From Aequorivita sp. H23M31 (GTDB taxonomy: Bacteria > Bacteroidota > Bacteroidia > Flavobacteriales > Flavobacteriaceae), in the NCBI RefSeq assembly GCF_004022485.1, contig NZ_CP034951.1, positions 496,001 through 560,000 of the forward strand: DNA of 64,000 bases, written 5' to 3'. The position numbers and the translations under genes were made by a program. How positions within the stretch are numbered: the first letter of the stretch is position 1; each line of letters starts with the position of its first letter. Shown piece after piece: positions 8,747 to 18,148 of the stretch. The notes under the pieces are model-generated. The model saw only the letters and a list, made by a program, of their open reading frames with translations, was not told where the DNA came from and searched no databases.

Positions 8747-8790
8747 GGAAAGCCCGGAAAAAGTTTAATTTTTCCGGGCTTTCCTTTCTC
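8747..8790 (+). terminator. Strong terminator between convergent genes
   Basis: A perfect 16-bp stem (8747-8762 with 8769-8784) and 6-base loop, A-rich on the left and T-rich on the right. It can work in both directions and lies between the ends of the CstB-like gene and the DUF2383 gene. Confidence 0.9.
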
Positions 8791-8807
8791 CATTTTGGAG
8801 AAGCTAA

Positions 8808-9290
8808 TTATTCCATATCAGCAAGATCTTCCAATCTCTTAACTCGTGAAAGAGTCTGATGGATTTCACCTGATTGTTTTTGAAGTACCTGTGAAATCTT
8901 GGGAGGAAAACTATATTTTTTTAGTTTTTCTTCGTATTCATCTGCACTGGACTTTTCGCCTCTTATGCACTCTTCCAAAACTGCCTCATCGTCATTTCCT
9001 GCAAGAGAACTTTTAATATCTATCCAAGCTCTGTGAAGATCTCCAGTGAAACTTCCACTCTCTTTGGGCTCTTCATTAAGATTTCGCAATTCTTGAGTGA
9101 GTTCAGTCGTAAACCGACTGCGCTGGGCAGCTTGTTTCATTAGGAAGTTTTTTAAGCTGGGACTTTTCGCGTCTTTCATTGCTTTTGTAAAACCTTTCTC
9201 GGCGTCATAGTTCTTTTCTAATAAATCCTGGAGATTATTTACTATCTCCTCATGAATTTCTTGTTCAACATTTTCTTTTGTGGTTTTCAT
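8808..9290 (-). CDS. PA2169/DUF2383 four-helix-bundle protein
   Basis: A 160-residue ferritin-like four-helix bundle with no signal peptide. The pattern NNLQDLLEKNYDAEKGFTKAMKDAKSPSLKNFLMKQAAQRSRF is typical of the PA2169 family (DUF2383), which often travels with stress genes. The first helix carries paired charged residues. Biochemical function is not established for the family. It is transcribed alone, convergent with the CstB-like gene and divergent from the FAD oxidoreductase. Confidence 0.86.
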   Translation of the reverse strand: MKTTKENVEQEIHEEIVNNLQDLLEKNYDAEKGFTKAMKDAKSPSLKNFLMKQAAQRSRFTTELTQELRNLNEEPKESGSFTGDLHRAWIDIKSSLAGNDDEAVLEECIRGEKSSADEYEEKLKKYSFPPKISQVLQKQSGEIHQTLSRVKRLEDLADME

Positions 9291-9462
9291 AATTTTTGAT
9301 TTTTTAAATTTTCATTTCTATAAAGATATATACCAAGTGGCCCAAATGTTCTTATGAATTTCATAATTAGGACGTGTTTAACGCTGTCAAAAAGCGAATG
9401 CCAATTTATTCTTAAAATCAGATTTCATAATATATATTGATATAACTTTCAATAAAAAAAAT

Positions 9463-10662
9463 ATGGATGTACGTTCAAACGAGCCTTATTCGCTTATAGT
9501 AAATTCCCTCGAAAGTAGTTATCCCTCACTCAAAGAATCCATATCCTCCGAGATTCTTATAATTGGCGCAGGCATAACCGGAGCTCTGATTGCTTACCAA
9601 CTATTGGAGGAGGGGAAAAAAATCGTGATGGTAGACAAGCGCGATGTTTGTAACGGAAGCACCGCAGCAAGCACCTCTATTCTTCAATATGAAATAGATG
9701 TACCTTTACATGAATTAATAAATCAAATTGGTCTTACCCCAGCAGTTTCCAGCTATCAGAATTGCGAGAAATCAATTAAGGACCTCAAAAAAATTGTAAA
9801 CAAAATTAAAAGTGACTGTGGATTCAAATATCAGAACAGTATATATTTTTCATCAACAAAAAAAGATGTGGATTTTTTGAAAAAAGAATTTGAAGCTAGA
9901 AAGGAACATGGATTTGAGGTGAAATGGCTTGAAAAAGACGATTTGGAAAAATTGGGGTTAAAGGGGTACGGTGCAATTGATTCTACTTCCGGAGCACGGA
10001 TGGATGTCTATAAATTCACAAATGATCTCCTATCATATTTAAGTAATAAAGGAGTAAAAATTTATGATCGCACTACGATTGAAAATATTAAGCAAAAGGA
10101 AAATAAAATAAAAGGAAAAACCAACGACGGGTTTATCATCGATGTAGATGCTATTGTCCATTGTTCCGGATACGAAAGTACAAATACAGTTAAGAAGGAT
10201 ATTGTAAAATTAAAGAGCACCTTCGCCTTGGTATCCGAAGCTTATGAAGTTATGCCGAATGCTTTCCAGAATACGCTCTACTGGAATACAGATTCTCCTT
10301 ATTTATATTTCCGGAGTACAAGTGATGGGCGAATTATGATGGGAGGTGGCGATCGTGATTTTAGAAATCCGAAATTGCGTGATGCCCTTCTTCCGAAAAA
10401 AGAAAAAGAATTAGTGAAGGCTTTTAAAAAATGCTTCCCCAAAATTCCTTTCGTAGCGGATTATTCCTGGGCGGGAACTTTTGGTGAAACCAAGGATGGC
10501 TTACCGTATTTTGGTAAAGAAGATCCTCAGAGTAACGAACATTATATTCTTGGCTTTGGTGGAAATGGAATTACTTTTAGTGTAATGGGAATGGAGGCAA
10601 TAGTTCATTCCTTAAACAACACTCCCCACCCTTATCTCGAATATTACAAATTCAACCGTTAA
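9463..10662 (+). CDS. FAD-dependent oxidoreductase, DAO family
   Basis: A 399-residue FAD enzyme of the D-amino-acid oxidase/glycine oxidase superfamily. The dinucleotide-binding motif GAGITGALIAYQLLEEGKK lies near residues 33-51, followed by NGSTAASTSILQYE, the family's second FAD contact. The C-terminal FAD segment GFGGNGITFSVMG is near residue 367. There is no signal peptide. The substrate is unknown. A slightly imperfect -7 sequence (TAACTTTC) lies about 30 bp upstream of the ATG. Confidence 0.88.
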   Translation: MDVRSNEPYSLIVNSLESSYPSLKESISSEILIIGAGITGALIAYQLLEEGKKIVMVDKRDVCNGSTAASTSILQYEIDVPLHELINQIGLTPAVSSYQNCEKSIKDLKKIVNKIKSDCGFKYQNSIYFSSTKKDVDFLKKEFEARKEHGFEVKWLEKDDLEKLGLKGYGAIDSTSGARMDVYKFTNDLLSYLSNKGVKIYDRTTIENIKQKENKIKGKTNDGFIIDVDAIVHCSGYESTNTVKKDIVKLKSTFALVSEAYEVMPNAFQNTLYWNTDSPYLYFRSTSDGRIMMGGGDRDFRNPKLRDALLPKKEKELVKAFKKCFPKIPFVADYSWAGTFGETKDGLPYFGKEDPQSNEHYILGFGGNGITFSVMGMEAIVHSLNNTPHPYLEYYKFNR

Positions 10663-10776
10663 TGTTGTAATCCCTTTTATGGCGCTTAATTATTGGGTTG
10701 TTAATTGTATTTTAAAAATTTGAAGTTGCTAGCGAGGTTACGTAACTTAGGGATTCACTAAATAAAAGACTGAGAA

Positions 10777-10920
10777 ATGGACAAGCATGAAAAAGATTTA
10801 GAAAAAGAAAAACAAGCCAAAAAAGAACAGGCCATCAACCGAAAAGCTACTGAGGGAAAAAAAGTAAATCCCCAGGAACAACAACGACAGGGAAAACATC
10901 AACCCCGTGACAAGGCTTGA
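10777..10920 (+). CDS. 47-residue highly charged small protein
   Basis: A short gene starting ATG GAC AAG CAT and ending TGA before a strong terminator. The product, beginning MDKHEKDLEKEKQAKK, is almost entirely Lys, Glu, Gln and Asp, with no hydrophobic core, and is predicted disordered or a single charged helix. GAGAA just ahead of the ATG could serve as a weak ribosome site. The dedicated terminator and clean composition support a real gene. Function unknown; stress-type small hydrophilic proteins look similar. Confidence 0.68.
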   Translation: MDKHEKDLEKEKQAKKEQAINRKATEGKKVNPQEQQRQGKHQPRDKA

Positions 10921-10933
10921 AATATATAATTGA

Positions 10934-10972
10934 AAAAACCTCACTGATAAATTTATTAGTGAGGTTTTTCGA
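10934..10972 (+). terminator. Terminator after the 47-residue gene
   Basis: A 12-bp stem AAAAACCTCACT/AGTGAGGTTTTT (10934-10945 with 10958-10969) with AT-rich loop, T-rich at its 3' side. Confidence 0.88.
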
Positions 10973-11061
10973 TTAGGGGCATTCCACCTCTATTAATTGA
11001 GATAGGACAATATTTCATTCTGAAAAAATAAGAATTACAACTGAATCCATCTTTAATGATG

Positions 11062-13170
11062 CTAAATCGCTTTCAAATTGTCCGCCATTGGGCTACCCTT
11101 ATAGAAAGGAAAATGATCTGCCGTGTCTTTTAAATTCAAAATTATCTGGGTGCCTAAGGAATTCCCGTTCTCATCTTTTTTGTCGACGATATCATAACTT
11201 ATTTGTCCCGAATGGGTTTTATTATAAAGATCGATACGTTCATTTATAATTTGCACTCCCATGCTCTTGTGCGTTTTAATCGAAGTTCTTTTTGGCTTAT
11301 TATTTCGGCCCGCTCCGTTGTCCTCAATAATGACTTGAGTTAGATCTTCCTTATGTACCACTCTTACCTCCAAAATTTTTTCCTCCCTAGGACTAGTTAG
11401 TAATCCATGCCATATCGCATTTTCAAGAAATGGCTGTAATAACAGCGGCGGAATTAAAATAGAATCTATATCTTCAACATCTTCGGAAACAATGGAAAAA
11501 GAAAAGTTGTTTTCAAAACGGTTTTCCTCCAATAAAAGATAATGTTCAGATAGTTCCAATTCATCCTCAAGTGGGATAAGTTGTTGGTTGGAAGTATCCA
11601 AAACCATGCGAGTGTAATGGCTAAAAATTTCCAGATATTGAACGGCCTTATCATTCTGTCCACTCTGAATTAGGTAATTTATGGCATTAAGACTGTTAAA
11701 TAAAAAATGTGGATTTACCCGGAGACGCGTTACCAAAATTTCGGCTTGAGCCAAGTTACGCTCATAAATAGTCTGCATTTTTTCTTTCTCTGCAAGATTT
11801 ATTTTCGCACTGGTAATTTTTCGCGTTCTGTAATTTCTGAATTGTAAAACAAAAATTATCAAGATAGCCAACAAGCCAATTCCGAGAAGTATATTGACTA
11901 TTTGCTTTCTCTGTAGTTGTTCTTTCTGACTATTTAAAACCGCTTGTTGAAGATCCTTATCCTTTTCTAATAGTTGAATATGGTTCTCCTTACTTTCCAA
12001 ATCATATTTCCTTTTTAAAGCTTCAATTTGTACGGCTTGTTCATTTAAATTAATGCTGTCCCTATAAACATGGGATAATTTGTAATATTCCAAAGCAGAT
12101 CTTGCATCCCCTTTTTTCTCAGACAATGAGGAAAGCTTGGAGGCATTTGAACTTATTAAACCAAAAGAGCCCAATTTTTTGGAGAGATTCAATGATTGCT
12201 GATAAAAATTCTCAGCTCTATTCAATTCGCCCTTTTTCAAATATGTGTCTCCCAAATGCACCAATAAGGCCGCTTCCTTGTGTTCATTATTGAGGGCTTT
12301 GAATTGATCTACAGATTTTTTGAAATAGGAAACGGCCTTGTCGAGATCGATTTCTTCCTTTAGATAAGAAATTCCTCTAAATTCATAAGTAATAGCCAAA
12401 CCAAACAAATCATTTCTCTCTGTATTGATTGCCAATAGATCATCTAAATATTTTCGCGCTGTCTGATAATCTCCAATATCCATATAATATCCGCTTATAG
12501 ACAGATAATTCATGGCCATACCCAAGCTATTATTTCTAGCTTTTTCTGCCTCAAGAGCACGTTCAAAATAGAACATGATTTCATTTTCCCGACCCGGAAT
12601 ATTACTTAAGGTGTTCCCTATACCATTGCTGGAAATAGCGATGTTTTTAAGATCGTTCTCGGTTTCGGCAATTTGTAAAGCTTGAAGATAAAAATTGAAG
12701 GCTTTGTCGTAGTTATGGTTATATCGTCCGGCTACCCCTGCATTATTGGCGAAGATCATCTTATATAGTGGCTTTACATCTCTTTCCCTTATCAGTTCAA
12801 AGGCTTTTGCGTGTAGCGTTAGCGCTTCATCATAGTGTTCGTGATATCGATAAAGTAATCCCAGATTATCAAGTGCTCTGGCATATAAAAGGGTGTCCTT
12901 AATTTTTAGAGCCCGGTCCGCCGCGCTTTGGGCGTGTTTATATTCAAGGTCGATGTTATGCTTGTGCCGATGGATCTCCTTTGACAGAGTAATTTCGTGA
13001 ATTACCTTAAGGGAATCGTTGGTTTCTGACTGAAAAATCGTTTGAAGACTATCTATTCGTGATTGCTTTTGGGCGAAAGACTGATGGGAAAAAAAGAAGG
13101 CACAAATCAGAATGATATTTTCTGGCCTGCATAAGTTTTTTAAGGTTGAGGAGATAAAATCTTTTTTCAA
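11062..13170 (-). CDS. TPR-containing LytS/YehU-type sensor histidine kinase
   Basis: A 702-residue membrane kinase. A signal sequence (about 1-33) precedes a periplasmic array of tetratricopeptide repeats (about 60-380), a coiled-coil, one membrane segment near 425-443 (IVNILLGIGLLAILIIFVL), then the His_kinase domain with NPHFLFNSLNAINYL at 486 (phosphoacceptor H488) and a HATPase with EDNGAGRNNK. In Bacteroidota such kinases usually pair with a LytTR response regulator, which is not adjacent here: a sirtuin lies upstream and a terminator downstream. The partner is therefore encoded elsewhere, or the kinase is orphaned. Confidence 0.92.
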   Translation of the reverse strand: MKKDFISSTLKNLCRPENIILICAFFFSHQSFAQKQSRIDSLQTIFQSETNDSLKVIHEITLSKEIHRHKHNIDLEYKHAQSAADRALKIKDTLLYARALDNLGLLYRYHEHYDEALTLHAKAFELIRERDVKPLYKMIFANNAGVAGRYNHNYDKAFNFYLQALQIAETENDLKNIAISSNGIGNTLSNIPGRENEIMFYFERALEAEKARNNSLGMAMNYLSISGYYMDIGDYQTARKYLDDLLAINTERNDLFGLAITYEFRGISYLKEEIDLDKAVSYFKKSVDQFKALNNEHKEAALLVHLGDTYLKKGELNRAENFYQQSLNLSKKLGSFGLISSNASKLSSLSEKKGDARSALEYYKLSHVYRDSINLNEQAVQIEALKRKYDLESKENHIQLLEKDKDLQQAVLNSQKEQLQRKQIVNILLGIGLLAILIIFVLQFRNYRTRKITSAKINLAEKEKMQTIYERNLAQAEILVTRLRVNPHFLFNSLNAINYLIQSGQNDKAVQYLEIFSHYTRMVLDTSNQQLIPLEDELELSEHYLLLEENRFENNFSFSIVSEDVEDIDSILIPPLLLQPFLENAIWHGLLTSPREEKILEVRVVHKEDLTQVIIEDNGAGRNNKPKRTSIKTHKSMGVQIINERIDLYNKTHSGQISYDIVDKKDENGNSLGTQIILNLKDTADHFPFYKGSPMADNLKAI

Positions 13171-13268
13171 AGCGAGGAGTTATTTTTTCTATAGATTTCC
13201 AATTCAAACTTTATTCAATATGATTTGATATTTTTAAAAATAACGATTCTAAAAACAATCATTTTTAT

Positions 13269-13949
13269 TTATTCCTTTTGAGCTAGAATTTGAACTACTT
13301 TCGGAACACCTGTGGATGCCTTCTCCGCAAAAACGGTGATATTTCTGGTTTCCGAAATCGACGGTTTAGGATCTACAAAGTATATGGGAATATTGTCTTT
13401 AGCATATTGCACCAAACCAGCCGCCGGATACACTTGCATTGAGGTTCCGACGATAATTATTGCATCTGCTTTTTCCACAACTTCTGCCGCAACTTCTATC
13501 ATAGGTACCATTTCTCCAAACCATACTATATGCGGACGGAGTTGGTGATTATTTTTAGATAGATCGCCCAGATTTAAATCATTCTCCCATTCCAAAATTA
13601 GATTCTCATCCTCTATACACCGAACTTTCATCAACTCTCCGTGGAGATGGATTACATTCGTACTTCCTGCTTTTTCATGAAGATTATCCACATTTTGGGT
13701 TATGATTGTCACCTCGTGATATTTTTCTAATTCAGCTAGTGATTTGTGAGCCGCATTAGGTTGAACTTTTAAAAGCTGTCTTCTCCTCTCGTTATAAAAC
13801 TCCAATACAACTTCTGGATTTCGGGCAAATCCTTCTGGTGAGGCCACTTCCATAACATCATGTCCTTCCCAGAGGCCGCCGCTGTCCCTAAAGGTTTTTA
13901 TTCCGCTTTCCGCACTAACGCCTGCACCGGTGAGAACTACTATTTTCAA
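13269..13949 (-). CDS. cobB: Class III sirtuin, NAD-dependent protein deacylase
   Basis: A 226-residue Sir2 enzyme that removes acyl groups from lysines using NAD. The NAD motifs GAGVSAESGIKTFRD (8-22) and TQNVDNLHEKAG and the catalytic His in IHLHGEL are intact. The acyl-pocket pair Y52/R55 in FYNERRRQ is the class III signature associated with desuccinylase/demalonylase activity. The zinc-binding cysteine cluster is essentially absent: only the cysteine of VRC remains and there is no CxxC in the small domain. It is a single gene with no obvious operon partner. Confidence 0.9.
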   Translation of the reverse strand: MKIVVLTGAGVSAESGIKTFRDSGGLWEGHDVMEVASPEGFARNPEVVLEFYNERRRQLLKVQPNAAHKSLAELEKYHEVTIITQNVDNLHEKAGSTNVIHLHGELMKVRCIEDENLILEWENDLNLGDLSKNNHQLRPHIVWFGEMVPMIEVAAEVVEKADAIIIVGTSMQVYPAAGLVQYAKDNIPIYFVDPKPSISETRNITVFAEKASTGVPKVVQILAQKE

Positions 13950-14152
13950 TTTCTTATTTTTTAGTTTATATATGATTTATTACGCAAGGTAATAATAGTC
14001 CTTTAAAATAGACAATTACTTTTATCTTCGCAAAATAGATTCACCCATTCAAATCGATAATTAATAATTTAAAATCAATCCTGTCCTAAATAAATTTAAG
14101 ACACACTAAATCTAACCATTTTACTGGTTTACTTCAAGGTTTTGACTGATTT

Positions 14153-14576
14153 TCAAAAAAGAACCCCCTGTATATATTTATTGGGTGGAGGTTGTTCCTT
14201 TGCAAATGGATTATCAAGCCATTTGTGCAAATCCACCTTCACAAAAAGATTAAGCCTAATAAAGGCCACCAGATTTGACAGATACCAAGGATGCTTTGCC
14301 TGAGCTTTTAATGCTTTTAGGATGAGAATGGTTATCAATGCGGTCCATATCTGTATCATCACCGCATTCTCACTGGTTCCGATAAAAGACTTTATGTGCA
14401 ATTGCTGTTTTATGTCCCTGAAAAGATTGCTGCCTCCCAACTGTCAAACCCCTTTTTGATGATCGTCTTTGGTGTGAATTAACTAGTTTCTTGAATTCTG
14501 AAATATCTAATTTTAAGATTATTTGAGAAAACAACATTATATTTATCACCAGAGAACGGGGTTTTTTGTTCCTCAA
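14153..14576 (-). pseudogene. IS4-type transposase remnant A, internally deleted
   Basis: Two fragments of one transposase read leftward in different frames. The N-terminal fragment (about 14437-14549) reads NIMLFSQIILKLDISEFKKLV up to a GLTV/GFDSW point. The C-terminal fragment (about 14153-14440) reads IKSFIGTSENAVMIQIWTALI through NPF, the conserved end of IS4/DUF4372 transposases. Roughly 300 central residues, including the catalytic DDE core, are missing at the junction near 14440. Its 5' flank up to about 14650 is similar to that of remnant B near 18.1 kb. The start codon is eroded to GTG. No longer mobile. Confidence 0.85.
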
Positions 14577-14682
14577 AGGTGAACTTTGAGGAATAAAAAT
14601 CTCCTTCTATTTTTTAAACCTTTAGGGCGATATTGATTTGTTATCAATAACCAATTATAGTTAATTATCACGTAATTGTAAA

Positions 14683-16392
14683 ATGAAAAATTTTGTGTTT
14701 TATTTTATTAGATTCGTACTGAATAAAAATTATATTCTGTTTTTTTTATTTTTATTTACGAGTATTATATTTCCTAATCCTAATATCGAAGAAAAAAACA
14801 AACGAGAGAGATGTGTGAAATTGATTGAAGATGGAGTTCAGGATATCGATAAAAAAGACTATGCCAATGCTCTTGAAAAACTTCTGACAGCAGAATCTTT
14901 TGCTACAGTAAATGGATGGAACGATTTATTATGGAAGATTAAACATGATATTGGATTTTTATACTTTTATATCTCCAATTATGCAGAAGCTCTTAATTAT
15001 TTTCAAGAGTCATTCAAATTAACTCAAAACGTCAAAATACTTATAAGTAAAGGAGCTGCACCTCTTACAGGGATAGGAGTTTTGTATGAAACGGAAAAAA
15101 AATACGAAGAGTCTTTGTATTACATGTTAAAATCATACAATCTGATTAACGAACCTATTGACGAAATTGAATTTAAGATTAAAAAATATACGGTTATCAA
15201 TATTGCAAATGTATATAACAAACTTGACCTACCTGATGAAAGTTTAAAAATACTTAAAAAAGAAAAAGATAGTATTAGGAATATAGGGTTCGATTTGATG
15301 TGGAAAAAAGTTTATGCAGAATCGATTTTTAAGAAAGGGGAAATAAATAAAGCCTTAAATATAGTGAATGATATCCATAATGAATTGATTATGGGAAAAG
15401 AAGAAGATTATAGGAAAGAGTGCTATTCATGCATTATTATTTTTTTAAGTGAAATTTACGCTAAGAAGGATAATTATGATCTGGCAATTTACTATTCAAA
15501 AAAAGGACTACAGAATAATGTAGATTTAGTAGATAAAGTTGAATTATATAATAACATTTCAGATTTTTACCTAAAAAAAAGAGATTATCCCAAAGCCCTT
15601 GCCTATAAAGATTCTACTTATCAAGCCAAGGATTCTCTTAATGCAACAATAAATAGAAGTTTATTTGAAACTTACAAGGTGAAATTTAAAGTTTTTGAAT
15701 ACCAAACTGAACTTACCAATAAAAAACAACAACAACAAACGGAAAGAATAATATTTGCTGGTGCAATTGTGTTCGTCATTTTTATAGCTTTATTTATTTA
15801 TAAAACTATGAAAAACTGGGTTAACGACAAAAACATAAAAATGATAATCACAAATTTAAAACTTGAAAAGGGAAAAAAAGAGCAAATTCTTACGGAAGAA
15901 AATTTGAAAGCAGTAAAACATCAAGCTTTATTAAGGCAAGAACAATTAAAAAACAAGATAGCACAGAAAAATAGAGAAATTTTCGTCAAAACTATTTACC
16001 AAACTGATAGAAATAATCTGATTCGTCAAATAATAAATTCTCTTAATGAAGGAGATATCACACACTATAACGAAACAGTTAGGCAAATGAAATCTTTTTT
16101 AAAAACTGATGACGCACAACAAGATTTTATGAGGCACTTTGAAAGCGTAAATTCTGACTTTCTGAATAACCTCAAAACAAAACATCCTAAATTAACAGCA
16201 AGGGACTTGCGCTTCCTGAGCTATGTGTATATGAATTTGAATCTAAAAGAAATAAGTTCTGTTTTTAATATCACATATGACGCATGTCGCGCAAGAAAAA
16301 ACCGCATAATCAAAAAAATGGGAGTCGAAAAAGAAGACATTTCGCTTTACGAATATTTATTAAACCTCCAAACTATAAACATTTCAAACTAA
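14683..16392 (+). CDS. TPR membrane protein with C-terminal HTH DNA-binding domain
   Basis: A 569-residue protein with an N-terminal signal or anchor (about 1-32), an extracytoplasmic TPR array (about 45-330), one membrane helix near 356-374 (IIFAGAIVFVIFIALFIY), a charged coiled-coil (about 385-430) and a C-terminal domain. The C-terminal domain holds LTARDLRFLSYVYMNLNLKE, ISSVFNITYDACRARKNRI and KKMGVEK, a LuxR/two-component-like helix-turn-helix. This architecture is a one-protein membrane-to-DNA regulator common in Bacteroidota. The gene is strongly AT-rich and lies between IS remnants, suggesting acquisition. The likely target is the secreted-protein gene 165 bp downstream, by inference only. 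Confidence 0.85.
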   Translation: MKNFVFYFIRFVLNKNYILFFLFLFTSIIFPNPNIEEKNKRERCVKLIEDGVQDIDKKDYANALEKLLTAESFATVNGWNDLLWKIKHDIGFLYFYISNYAEALNYFQESFKLTQNVKILISKGAAPLTGIGVLYETEKKYEESLYYMLKSYNLINEPIDEIEFKIKKYTVINIANVYNKLDLPDESLKILKKEKDSIRNIGFDLMWKKVYAESIFKKGEINKALNIVNDIHNELIMGKEEDYRKECYSCIIIFLSEIYAKKDNYDLAIYYSKKGLQNNVDLVDKVELYNNISDFYLKKRDYPKALAYKDSTYQAKDSLNATINRSLFETYKVKFKVFEYQTELTNKKQQQQTERIIFAGAIVFVIFIALFIYKTMKNWVNDKNIKMIITNLKLEKGKKEQILTEENLKAVKHQALLRQEQLKNKIAQKNREIFVKTIYQTDRNNLIRQIINSLNEGDITHYNETVRQMKSFLKTDDAQQDFMRHFESVNSDFLNNLKTKHPKLTARDLRFLSYVYMNLNLKEISSVFNITYDACRARKNRIIKKMGVEKEDISLYEYLLNLQTINISN

Positions 16393-16557
16393 AGATTTCT
16401 GATTGCATCATTTCAGATGTCAAATGGCTTACAATTATTTATCTGATTACTCTCAAAACTTGTATTTTACAAAACGTTCGCTTTTTAACGATGGAATTTT
16501 ATTACCAAAGAGGTGTTTTAAAGTATCATTGTGTAAATAACTTAAAATGTATAAATC

Positions 16558-17469
16558 ATGAAATCATTAAAAACCTCCTTGTTTACTCTCCTGTCTTTAG
16601 GAGTTAGTTTTCTTTATTCTCAACAAAATTATCTTACTTCTCAAAATAATGTTGAAGTTGTAATACCTTCAGATCCAGCTGTTGACTGTGTTCAGGAATA
16701 TGGTATTGATCGCCCTATTTTTCAAATGGGATTAGCATTTTCAACCGGTAACAAAGTTGCAAATGATGTCGTAATAGATCCATATTCTACTTTCAATCTT
16801 CAAATGCTCACATTTGAAGCATTTGCAGAGAACGGTTATCCAACTGGATTTACTATTCAATTGCATGAAGATAATGGTTCTGGAGGAGTTGGCTCTGAAA
16901 TTGGTTCTGCCTATATTTTTAATCAAGGTGATTTTGAAGCTACACTTATAGATGATTGGTCTTTATATAGAGTGGTTATTGATCTTTCTTTTGCAAATGT
17001 TTTATTGATTAATAATACAAATGAAATGAAATTTTATTGGATAAGTATTGCCTCTGAATTATTTTCAACAGGTGATATTGCTTTTTGGAATACAGCTTTG
17101 TATACAAATGGCCCTTCTAATCCACAGTGGGTGAATTGGCCATCTGCCGGAGGTGAATGGATGCCTCATAGTGATAATACTGAAGGTATTATGACAGTGG
17201 AGGGAACATGTGAAACATTGAGTATAGAGGACGTAAATTCATTTGAAATAGCCCTTTATCCGAATCCGGTAAGTGATTTCCTTAATATAAAATTACAAAA
17301 AACAATTAGATCTATTCAAATATACAACATGGCAGGAGGAATGGTGCTTTCCTTTAATGAGTTGCAAAATGGAAAAATTGATATAAGCACACTGAAACCA
17401 GGTATTTATATGTGTAAAATAATTACTGAAATTGGAGAAGTCAAAGTCTTCAAAGTTGTGAAAAAATAG
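16558..17469 (+). CDS. T9SS-secreted protein with type A sorting domain
   Basis: A 303-residue exported protein. The signal peptide MKSLKTSLFTLLSLGVSFLYS is followed by a beta-sandwich-like domain (about 40-222) and a T9SS type A C-terminal sorting domain from about residue 228 (ALYPNPVSDFLNI ... KPGIYMCKI ... KVFKVVKK). The middle domain contains FTIQLHEDNGSGGVGSEIGS, which resembles the paired domains of the large surface protein at 36-39 kb. It probably ends up on the cell surface or in the medium. AT-rich like its upstream TPR/HTH neighbour and bounded by IS remnants. Ligand unknown. Confidence 0.87.
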   Translation: MKSLKTSLFTLLSLGVSFLYSQQNYLTSQNNVEVVIPSDPAVDCVQEYGIDRPIFQMGLAFSTGNKVANDVVIDPYSTFNLQMLTFEAFAENGYPTGFTIQLHEDNGSGGVGSEIGSAYIFNQGDFEATLIDDWSLYRVVIDLSFANVLLINNTNEMKFYWISIASELFSTGDIAFWNTALYTNGPSNPQWVNWPSAGGEWMPHSDNTEGIMTVEGTCETLSIEDVNSFEIALYPNPVSDFLNIKLQKTIRSIQIYNMAGGMVLSFNELQNGKIDISTLKPGIYMCKIITEIGEVKVFKVVKK

Positions 17470-17710
17470 GTTCTCCCTGGGTTGAGATTGCATGAATATC
17501 TTCAACCCAATCTCCATATGCGAAGATAATTGACTACATATTATTTATTACATCTCTAAAACTAAATTGGACTTGTAGTGGTGTTTTTCGAGACGTCGTG
17601 TAATCAATATCTAAAGTCGTAAGTTATCGAATCGGTTGAAATAAATTGTGAGATCACCAAAAGATATAATAGTATCAAAAAAAACGTATACTTTTATTTT
17701 GCCTGTGGTT

Positions 17711-18148
17711 TTAATGTTTTAACAAAGACTTATGGTGGTGGCATCCAACAGGAATATTTTTGATTTGATCTTGAATTTGGTCCGCTTCATATGAGCCTGT
17801 TGTCCCAGACTTTCCATCAGGACGTAAATAATTCCTGAAAAGCTCCCAGTTTCTATTTTTGTTCTGATAACCGACCGTGGGTTCTTCAGAGGCCTGTTGC
17901 ATCCCTAAATGGTTGAGATTACCGGCAGAGCGCAGGCCGTTGCTTATGTCCCGCAGGGACTGGCTTTTGGCAAACTGGCAGAATAGCATTAAGACCAGAT
18001 TCGACCAACTGTCAAACCCCTTTTGATGCTTGGCGCTTTGGTGCGACCTAACTAGTTTCTTGAATCTTGAGGTATCAAGTTTTGAGTTTATTTGCGAAAA
18101 CAACGTTATATTTACCATCAGAGAAGGGCTTTTTGTGATGAACCTCAA
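17711..18148 (-). pseudogene. IS4-type transposase remnant B, 3'-truncated
   Basis: The N-terminal third of a DUF4372/IS4-type transposase, read leftward from an ATG at about 18118: NITLFSQINSKLD, then KGFDSWSNLVLMLFCQFAKS, then QSLRDISNGLRSAG and YQNKNRNWELFRNY. A frameshift follows, and in another frame near 17715-17760 it continues IKSKIFLLDATTISLC, the strand carrying the first catalytic aspartate. The rest is gone. The 5' flank to about 18225 resembles that of remnant A. Not functional. Confidence 0.86.
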
